52,542 nt of DNA from Ignavibacteriales bacterium (GTDB lineage Bacteria > Bacteroidota > Ignavibacteria > UBA10030). Both the position numbers and the translations under genes were made by a program. The notes under the pieces were generated by a model. The model saw nothing but the letters and a program-made list of their open reading frames with translations. It did no database searches and was not told the DNA's origin. The DNA is taken from NCBI GenBank assembly GCA_016192345.1, contig JACPUH010000029.1, positions 1 to 52,542 of the forward strand, given 5' to 3'. This document shows, one piece after another, positions 45,897-52,542 of this stretch (positions within the stretch are counted from its first letter, which is position 1; each line of letters starts with the position of its first letter).

Positions 45897-48800
45897 ATGT
45901 ACCGTAAGCTACTAGTAGCTTTCTTCGCGTTATTCCTTCTGCCGGTGTTGGCGCTTGCGCAAGATGGTAAGTTGCGCGGCATGATCACCGATAGGGAATC
46001 GGGCGAGCCACTCATTGGTGCAAACGTCATCATTGAGGGAACGAGTCTGGGTGCGTCCACCGATATCAACGGTGAATATGTCATCCTCTCCGTTCCTCCC
46101 GGCGTCTTCACGGTGCGCGCATCGTACATCGGTTATGCAGCGATGTCCGTGTCGAACATCCGGGTCAGTTCCAACCTGACGACGACGGCGGACTTCAAAC
46201 TTTCCAGCACAGCGATTCAAACCCAGGCCGTTGAAGTGATCGCGGACCGTCCCTTGATTCAGCGGAACACGACGAACACGGTTCGTCTGGGAACGCAGGA
46301 CGAAATCAAGACGATGCCGGTGCGTGGCCTTCAGAACATCCTTGCGTATAATGCGGGCATCGTCCAGCAGGACGGCAACCTGTATGTCCGGGGCGGCCGC
46401 TCGGGCGAGGTGGCGTACTTCATCGATGGTGCGACGGCAACCAACCCGCTCTTCCGGAGCGAGGCGATCAGCCCGATCCAGGAGGCCATCGAAGAGTTTC
46501 AGTTGCAGTCCGGCGGTTACACTGCCGAGTTCGGCGGCGCAAACTCCGCCATCGTCCGCACGACGATGCGCACGGGAGGCTCGCAATTCAAGGCCACGCT
46601 CGATTACCAGACGGACGACTTTGCCAAGCCGGGCGAGCAGTTCCTCAACACATCGGCCCGCGGGTACCGGAACGCCGTGTTGACGGTGGGCGGCCCGATT
46701 CTTTCAAACTTGCGGTTCTTTGTGGCAGGTCAGAACAATTATCTCCGCAACCGGTCGAGTATTGCCCTCGAGCCCTTTGCGTTCGAGAACATGGTGACCG
46801 ATGCCTTCGGTACACGGCCTGAGGGTACGCCGTTGCCGGGGACGATTGAGGTCAAACGGAACTACCTGTACAAGAACTGGCGGAATGAATATACCGGCCA
46901 GGGAACGCTCCTGTGGGATATGAACCCGTTCAAGGTTCGCTTCTCCGGTAGCTACGGTGAGGTCGATCTTCCGACCGGACGCAGCTGGCCGGCGGCATTA
47001 CAAAACACGTTCTGGCAGCGTCAGTTTCGGAACGAGACCAAGAGCACACTGGCGAACCTTCGCCTGACACACGTGTTGGGTCCCAAGACATTCTATGAAG
47101 TTGGCGTGTCGTATTTGAACCGGGATTTCCGCGCGTACGACCCGGATTTCGGGGATGACTGGAAGTTGTATAATGACAGCGTCGCATTCAGAGACAAGGG
47201 GTACATTACCGCGGACGGATCGACCGGATTCCTGACCCGCTACCAAGGCCCTCCGGGGTACTCCGCTGTCTACGGGTTCGGCTTCACGCACGAGTTCGCC
47301 CCCAACAACTCGTATCAGCTCAACAATCAAAACTCTCTCGGCCTGACGGTCGACTTCACTTCGCAGGTCAACCCGCAATGGGAGTTGAAGGCCGGCGGTA
47401 AGATCGATTCATGGACCATGCGGCTCTTCTCGGTTGGTGCCATTGGGTCGTACAACACATTCATCGCCCAGTCCGGCGCCAAGTATACGCCTGCCGCGTT
47501 GGCAGCCGATCCGAACCTTGCCAAGGAGTACGATATCTTCGTGCAACGGCAGGGAACGATGAATCTGTATGGCTATGATATCAACGGCAACAAGGTGGAT
47601 GACGGGTTCGCAGGTCCGCGCAAACCGCTGCTCGCTTCGGCCTATGTGCAGAACAAATTCGAATTCAACGACCTCGTGTTGAACCTCGGTGTGCGCTATG
47701 AGCTGTTCGACATGAAGAACGTTGCCCCGGTCGATTACGTCAATCCCGATTGGGATTTGAACCTCAACTACTTTGCAACCGATAACTCTCTGAAGGAGAC
47801 CGACCCGGTAAGCCTGTTGCTCCCCCGGGTGAGCTTCTCCTTCCCGGTCACCGACCGGACGGTGTTCTACGCGATGTACGGGAAATATGCGCAGTTACCG
47901 GAGTTGGACCGTCTCTATGACGGCGTCCGGTATCTTGCTTCCCGGATCAGTCCCCAGTCTCGGGTGGGCTACTCCTTAGGGTCCAATCCGGCGGGCACTG
48001 GATTTTTGGTGAAACCCGAGCGGACGACCCAGTATGAGGTCGGTATCCGCCAGACGCTCTCGGACAACTTTGCGTTCACGGCAACCGGCTTCTACAAGGA
48101 TTTGAGAGACCAAATCCAACTGAGCCGCATTACGAACGACGTCGGTGTTCCGATCTTCGTCGCCTACGGCAACGCGGACTTCGGCACGGTGAAGGGACTT
48201 GAGCTGACGCTTGAGTTGCGCCGGACCAACCGTCTGCAGGCAAAGGTGAACTACACCTTGTCCGATGCGCGTGGGACGGCCTCAAACCCGGTTTCTTCGC
48301 GCAATGCAGTCTCCGATCAGTCGGACGTGAAGTTCCCCTCCTTCGTCAACCAGCTGGATTACAATCAGACCCATCGCGGCTCCATCATGTTAGATTACCG
48401 GTGGGGCAGGGGTGATGGCGGTATGATCCTGGAGGGATTCGGAGCGAATGCGATTGTCTCCTTCAACAGCGGTCATGCCTTCACGAAGATCCTTGAGCCG
48501 CAGAACCTGGGTCAGGCAAGCGTTTGGGTGATTGGTGTCCAGCCTTTAAGCGATCCCCGTACGCGTAACCCGGTCGAGCCAATCAATTCTTCATCCACCC
48601 CCTGGGTGTTCAACATCGATCTGAATGCGAGCAAGGTGTTCTTCTTCGAAGGGTTCACGGCGGAGCTGTATGTGAATGTGTTGAATCTGTTCGACAGTAA
48701 GCAGATTCTCAACGTGTTCCCGAACACCGGAACGGCGACGGATGATGGCTGGCTGCGGAGTCACTTGGCCGCCCCCTATGTCCAGATCCCGAACTACTCG

Positions 48801-48914
48801 GAGTTTTACAAAGCGATCAATATCGACAACCGTTGGGCGTATCTTAATGCTGTCGGCAACGACATCTATGCCGCCCCGCGCCAGATTCGCGTCGGTTTGA
48901 AGTTGGAAATGTGA
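45897..48914 (+). CDS. TonB-dependent outer-membrane receptor with CarboxypepD_reg-like domain
   Basis: The 1005-residue product has a signal peptide (1-21, MYRKLLVAFFALFLLPVLALA). A carboxypeptidase regulatory-like domain (about 24-105, LRGMITDRESGEPLIGANVI) is followed by a plug domain (about 120-230, with NLYVRGGRSGEVAYFIDGAT). A 22-strand type beta-barrel then runs to the end (QIRVGLKLEM). The layout is that of SusC-like and other FCB TonB receptors for large ligands. The substrate is unknown. The next gene encodes a secreted protein rather than a SusD homologue. It is translated from a strong AAGGAGGT site. Confidence 0.9.
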   Translation: MYRKLLVAFFALFLLPVLALAQDGKLRGMITDRESGEPLIGANVIIEGTSLGASTDINGEYVILSVPPGVFTVRASYIGYAAMSVSNIRVSSNLTTTADFKLSSTAIQTQAVEVIADRPLIQRNTTNTVRLGTQDEIKTMPVRGLQNILAYNAGIVQQDGNLYVRGGRSGEVAYFIDGATATNPLFRSEAISPIQEAIEEFQLQSGGYTAEFGGANSAIVRTTMRTGGSQFKATLDYQTDDFAKPGEQFLNTSARGYRNAVLTVGGPILSNLRFFVAGQNNYLRNRSSIALEPFAFENMVTDAFGTRPEGTPLPGTIEVKRNYLYKNWRNEYTGQGTLLWDMNPFKVRFSGSYGEVDLPTGRSWPAALQNTFWQRQFRNETKSTLANLRLTHVLGPKTFYEVGVSYLNRDFRAYDPDFGDDWKLYNDSVAFRDKGYITADGSTGFLTRYQGPPGYSAVYGFGFTHEFAPNNSYQLNNQNSLGLTVDFTSQVNPQWELKAGGKIDSWTMRLFSVGAIGSYNTFIAQSGAKYTPAALAADPNLAKEYDIFVQRQGTMNLYGYDINGNKVDDGFAGPRKPLLASAYVQNKFEFNDLVLNLGVRYELFDMKNVAPVDYVNPDWDLNLNYFATDNSLKETDPVSLLLPRVSFSFPVTDRTVFYAMYGKYAQLPELDRLYDGVRYLASRISPQSRVGYSLGSNPAGTGFLVKPERTTQYEVGIRQTLSDNFAFTATGFYKDLRDQIQLSRITNDVGVPIFVAYGNADFGTVKGLELTLELRRTNRLQAKVNYTLSDARGTASNPVSSRNAVSDQSDVKFPSFVNQLDYNQTHRGSIMLDYRWGRGDGGMILEGFGANAIVSFNSGHAFTKILEPQNLGQASVWVIGVQPLSDPRTRNPVEPINSSSTPWVFNIDLNASKVFFFEGFTAELYVNVLNLFDSKQILNVFPNTGTATDDGWLRSHLAAPYVQIPNYSEFYKAINIDNRWAYLNAVGNDIYAAPRQIRVGLKLEM

Positions 48915-48928
48915 TAGAAAGTCTCTCT

Positions 48929-48960
48929 GGGTCCCTCTCCGCCCGTGCGGAAAGGGACCC
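48929..48960 (+). terminator. Strong hairpin between receptor and T9SS protein genes
   Basis: GGGTCCCT (48929-48936) pairs with AGGGACCC (48953-48960), and CCGC/GCGG pairs inside around CCGT. No T-run follows and no promoter was found in 48961-49033. Partial attenuation or mRNA protection between two cotranscribed genes fits better than full termination. Confidence 0.5.
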
Positions 48961-49033
48961 GGACTTTGCCAGACTTTCCCAGACTTGAAAAGTAAACTCT
49001 CGAACCAACCTCATCATTGAAGGAGGTATTTGT

Positions 49034-52000
49034 ATGAGCAAATTCTCGCTACGATTTTCGCTGGCGATCCTTGCGTGCGTCTTGCTGGTAGGGACGGCTT
49101 TCGTGAAAGCCGACGACCTGGACAAGGCCAACAAGGAGAAGAACCGCCTGCAGAAAGGGGCCGGCACTCCCCGCTATGGAGTGTTGAACATTAACAACCT
49201 TTGGTCCTGGCACCGTTCGGACGGCTTGTCGAACCACTCGCCGGCATCGGACAACGGGTTATATTATCCGCGGTTTACCTCCTGGGCGATTTACCAGGAC
49301 GGCGTGCTGTGGGGTGGCAAGGTGTACCGTGATGCAGCGCTAACCCAACCGGGTCCGTTCCAGCAGTTGATCCGTGTGGGGGGAGCGCACTATGCGACTG
49401 GCACGGCAGACGGTCGGATCACCGGGTCGGGCGCCACGGCGGTTGCCCAGAACCCGAACGATGCGGATGTCCGGATGTATCGTATCCGTCGCGACTATGC
49501 CTCGATGTCCGACGAAGAACTCCGTGCCGATGCCGCGATCAACAATGAAATTCCGATCGGCCAGGTGACCGATGCACAGGTCCAGGCCGTGAAGGACCAG
49601 TATGACGCAGATTGGAAAGCGTGGCCGGTCTCGATCGGTGCCCCGTTCGTTGACAGGAACGGCAATGGCGTCTACGATGCTCCCCCGCCGTTCAGCGCAA
49701 CATTCACGGTGGACAGCCTGATCAGGCAGAGGCGTGATGAGCCGGGTGTTGCCGGTGCGGATCCAAACTCACCGGCCGACCAGGTTCTCTGGACCGTGAT
49801 GAACGACCTGAACCGTGCCCTGACGACGGGATTGGTGCGCGTTCGCTCGGAACCCATGGGCGTGGAAGTGCAGAAGACGCTCTGGGGTTACAAGCGGAGC
49901 GATGCGATGGGCAACCTGTATTTTCAGCGCTATAAGTTCATCAACAAGGGAGGGGTCGATATCGATGGAAACGGGACGAAGGGTTCGTTCTATATCGACA
50001 GTATGTATGTGACGCAGTGGTCGGATCCGGATCTTGGCGGCGCAGGGGACGACCTCCTGGGTTGCGATACGGTCCTGAGCATGGGGTTTGTGTATAACGG
50101 TCTTGCGATCGACCTTGAGTATCAAAAATACAACCTTCCCCCTCCATCTTCAGCCTATGACTTCCTCGCCGGGCCGATCGTGCCTGCCACAGGACAGACG
50201 GCCGTATTCGATTTGAAGTATAGGGATGGTTACAGGAACCTCCCGATGACCGGGTTCTCGTACTTCTCGGCCGGAAGTAATTTTACCGATCCACCCGATA
50301 GTTATACACAGGGGACGATCCGGTGGTATAAGATGATGCGCGGGTTTGTGCCGTTGGATGGAGCTGATGTATTCTACCCCCACCCGCCAGGAGTAACGGC
50401 GGGGAAATTCCCGTTGGCGGGCGATCCTGTCGCCGGCTCGGGACATCTGGATGGTCAGGGGACTGCATACTCGTTCAGCCCCGGCGACCGCCGGTTGCTG
50501 CTGAACACGGGTCCGTTCAAGATGGCCCCGGGCGACACGCAGGAGATCGTCATCGGTGTGGTGGTCGGTCTGGGTTCGGATCGCATCTCCTCGGTTGCGG
50601 TGATGAAATTTAACGACCGCTTTGCCCAGAACACCTACAATGCGCTCTTTGCGGTGCCGAAGGCTCCGCTGGAGCCGGATGTGAAGATCGCCGAACTCGA
50701 CGGTCAGGTGGTACTGGAGTGGGGCTCCAACCTACAGCGTGTTTCCGATATCGAGGCGCGCGTGAACGAGCCGGGACAGTATGAGTTCGAAGGATATAAC
50801 GTCTATCAGCTTGCAAGTCGCGGCTCCTCGTTGAACGATGCGAGCACGAAGCGTATTGCTACCTACGACCTTCCGGACGACCCGGCGGTAGTACTGGACG
50901 AGCAGTTTGACGCGAGTTCCGGGTTGGTGCTGTTCAAACCCGTGCAGTTTGGTACGAACAGCGGGGTCAAGCGGACCTTCACCCTTACGAAGGACTACGT
51001 CCGTGACCTGGAGAAGCTGTTCAATGGCCAGGAGTATTACATTGCCGTGACGGCCTACACCGTTGCGAAGCAGGGAGGCTTCCTGCCGTCGGTGCTGGAA
51101 TCGAGTCCGACGGTCTACGCGGTTCGTCCGCAGATCCCGTTCGGGAAGGTGTTGTCGATTGGTGCAGGCGATACGCTTTCCGTGACCAAGGCTGGATCGA
51201 GTGATGGAACGGCCCGCCCGATCGTGATCAACCCGCTGGCCGGAACGGGAGACACCTACCGGGTGTCGTTCACCGATATCGGCGGTGGTGAGACGTCGTG
51301 GAAGCTGACCAACACGACGAAGAGCAAGGTGATCCTCGATGGCGAGTTGAACCAGTCGGGAGACGACGAATACAAGTTCGTGGAGGGAGGGATCCTTCTG
51401 AAGGTGGAAGGTCCTCCGCCGGGGATGAAGGACTGGGATATCCCGGCCGGTTCACGCCGGTTCACGTTTGCCGATGGTTATGCCAACTTTGAAGGCTTTG
51501 AATCGACCATCGGTTGGGCCGATCCGGCCTGGTTCTTCGGTTCGACGGCTGAACGGACAGTAAAGGCTTCCGAGTTGAAGAATGTGGTCCTGAAGCTTGC
51601 AGCAGCCAGCTCCGGGACAGCGACCAACCCCAATGCGGGTGGTAACCCCTACGGCGGTTGGGATGTGAACAGCCCTGGAACCGACCCGAACTTCTCCTAT
51701 GGCTACCGGTATCTGCGTGGAGCCACAGGCGCGGCGGCACGTCCTGAGTTTGCGCCCTATATCGTCAATGCGACGGGAGGGTATGCCTACCAGGACTACA
51801 AGCGTGGTGTGCCACTTTCTGCATGGAATATGGAAGCCAATCCGCCGGTCCGTCTGGCAGTGGGTCACCTGGAGAATAACGTCGCCACAGGCCTTGTGGA
51901 TGGCAAGTGGTGGCCGGGAGCGAACGGCACGGGAACAGCCGGTAACTCGGGCAGCACCCGTGACTGGTTGTTTATCTTCGACAGGCCGTATACGGATGCA

Positions 52001-52522
52001 ACACCGGCAGCAGAGCTTCAGAAGGATATTCTGAACAACGGTCTTCCGGTGATGTGGTGGTTGGGAGTTCAGCGTCGCGGTGGGAATAACTTCGAAGCCG
52101 GCGACGAGTTCCTGATCCTGGCGAACCACGTGAACACACCGGCGACGACCTTCACCTACACCTCGCCTGCCCCACAGGGCGGTCAGGATGTGGAGAAGAC
52201 GGCAGCCGAACAGGTGGGAGTGTTCCCGAACCCGTATTACGGCTTCAACCCCGCCGAGACGAGCCGGTTCTCGAAGTTCGTGACGTTCAACTTCCTGCCG
52301 AAGAAGGCGACGATCCGCATCTTCAACCTGGCCGGACAACTGGTCCGGACGCTGGAGAAGGATGACGACAGCCAGTTCTTCCGGTGGAACCTGTTGAACC
52401 AGCACAACTTCCCGGTGGCGAGCGGCATGTATGTGGCTCATATCGATATGCCGGATCTGGGTTTGGCCAAGACGCTGAAGATGGCCATCATCCAGGAGCA
52501 GGAAGTGCTCGACGTGTATTAA
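49034..52522 (+). CDS. Large secreted protein with type IX secretion C-terminal domain
   Basis: The 1162-residue product has a signal peptide (about 1-26, MSKFSLRFSLAILACVLLVG). The middle has Asp/Asn-rich, calcium-site-like loops (DRNGNGVYD near 206, DIDGNGTKG near 308) and many aromatic, glycine-rich beta segments without a family I recognise. The last 95 residues form a type IX sorting domain (GVFPNPYYGFN, then ATIRIFNLAGQLVRTLEKD and VASGMYVAHIDM). It is thus exported by Sec, crosses the outer membrane by the Por system and is likely surface-attached or released. A strong AAGGAGGT precedes the ATG. The window ends 20 nt after its stop. Confidence 0.85.
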   Translation: MSKFSLRFSLAILACVLLVGTAFVKADDLDKANKEKNRLQKGAGTPRYGVLNINNLWSWHRSDGLSNHSPASDNGLYYPRFTSWAIYQDGVLWGGKVYRDAALTQPGPFQQLIRVGGAHYATGTADGRITGSGATAVAQNPNDADVRMYRIRRDYASMSDEELRADAAINNEIPIGQVTDAQVQAVKDQYDADWKAWPVSIGAPFVDRNGNGVYDAPPPFSATFTVDSLIRQRRDEPGVAGADPNSPADQVLWTVMNDLNRALTTGLVRVRSEPMGVEVQKTLWGYKRSDAMGNLYFQRYKFINKGGVDIDGNGTKGSFYIDSMYVTQWSDPDLGGAGDDLLGCDTVLSMGFVYNGLAIDLEYQKYNLPPPSSAYDFLAGPIVPATGQTAVFDLKYRDGYRNLPMTGFSYFSAGSNFTDPPDSYTQGTIRWYKMMRGFVPLDGADVFYPHPPGVTAGKFPLAGDPVAGSGHLDGQGTAYSFSPGDRRLLLNTGPFKMAPGDTQEIVIGVVVGLGSDRISSVAVMKFNDRFAQNTYNALFAVPKAPLEPDVKIAELDGQVVLEWGSNLQRVSDIEARVNEPGQYEFEGYNVYQLASRGSSLNDASTKRIATYDLPDDPAVVLDEQFDASSGLVLFKPVQFGTNSGVKRTFTLTKDYVRDLEKLFNGQEYYIAVTAYTVAKQGGFLPSVLESSPTVYAVRPQIPFGKVLSIGAGDTLSVTKAGSSDGTARPIVINPLAGTGDTYRVSFTDIGGGETSWKLTNTTKSKVILDGELNQSGDDEYKFVEGGILLKVEGPPPGMKDWDIPAGSRRFTFADGYANFEGFESTIGWADPAWFFGSTAERTVKASELKNVVLKLAAASSGTATNPNAGGNPYGGWDVNSPGTDPNFSYGYRYLRGATGAAARPEFAPYIVNATGGYAYQDYKRGVPLSAWNMEANPPVRLAVGHLENNVATGLVDGKWWPGANGTGTAGNSGSTRDWLFIFDRPYTDATPAAELQKDILNNGLPVMWWLGVQRRGGNNFEAGDEFLILANHVNTPATTFTYTSPAPQGGQDVEKTAAEQVGVFPNPYYGFNPAETSRFSKFVTFNFLPKKATIRIFNLAGQLVRTLEKDDDSQFFRWNLLNQHNFPVASGMYVAHIDMPDLGLAKTLKMAIIQEQEVLDVY

Positions 52523-52542
52523 TCAAGTGACGAGTGACGAAG

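Overview
The window is GC-rich bacterial DNA from the Bacteroidota–Chlorobiota (FCB) side of the tree, most like Ignavibacteria or a relative. Several signs point there. There is a type IX secretion sorting-domain protein beside a CarboxypepD_reg/TonB-dependent receptor. There is a DUF2723 membrane protein. Ribosomal protein L2 carries HPMGGGEG where proteobacteria have HPHGGGEG. Promoters have a Bacteroidota-type TAnnTTTG downstream element. Strong Shine-Dalgarno sequences (AAGGAGG) and frequent TTG starts argue against Bacteroidia proper. The exact lineage is inference; no 16S rRNA is present.

Layout. 1-5177: a partial EthD-like gene (minus), then glnE and a DUF2723 gene that overlap by 4 nt. 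5241-6486: tRNA cluster Thr-Tyr-Gly-Thr, rpmG, tRNA-Trp, with a broken tRNA-Gly copy split by a 107-nt palindromic insert. 6538-17990: secE-nusG-rplKAJL-rpoBC, with an L10 leader before rplJ and a large hairpin between rplL and rpoB. 18007-38945: a promoter, then rpsL-rpsG-fusA-tuf, the S10, spc and alpha clusters, rplQ and engB, closed by a 12-bp-stem terminator. No other promoter was recognised inside this roughly 21-kb run. 38956-41837: a class V aminotransferase and serA, a likely serine pathway pair. 41838-42035: a repeat-like spacer holding a GxxExxY-protein remnant. 42036-45022 (minus): two overlapping lipoprotein genes, a seven-haem c-type cytochrome with TPRs and a one-haem protein with a possible P460-like domain. 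45126-52522: a small FN3-like lipoprotein, a TonB-dependent receptor with a long structured leader, and a large T9SS cargo protein.

How it works together. Most of the window is the transcription and translation core: RNA polymerase alpha, beta and beta', NusG, EF-G, EF-Tu, IF1, about 30 ribosomal proteins, SecE and SecY, methionine aminopeptidase and the ribosome-assembly GTPase EngB. The flanks are metabolic (GlnE nitrogen control, serine synthesis) and cell-envelope genes (cytochrome pair, TonB receptor with secreted partner).

The most notable signals are a repeated promoter pattern (TTG[A/C]..-N17-TAnnTT) found by eye at six places with identical spacing, the split tRNA-Gly copy, the cytochrome pair, and the structured leader of the TonB receptor. 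All coordinates and base-pairings were worked out by reading; no search or folding program was run.
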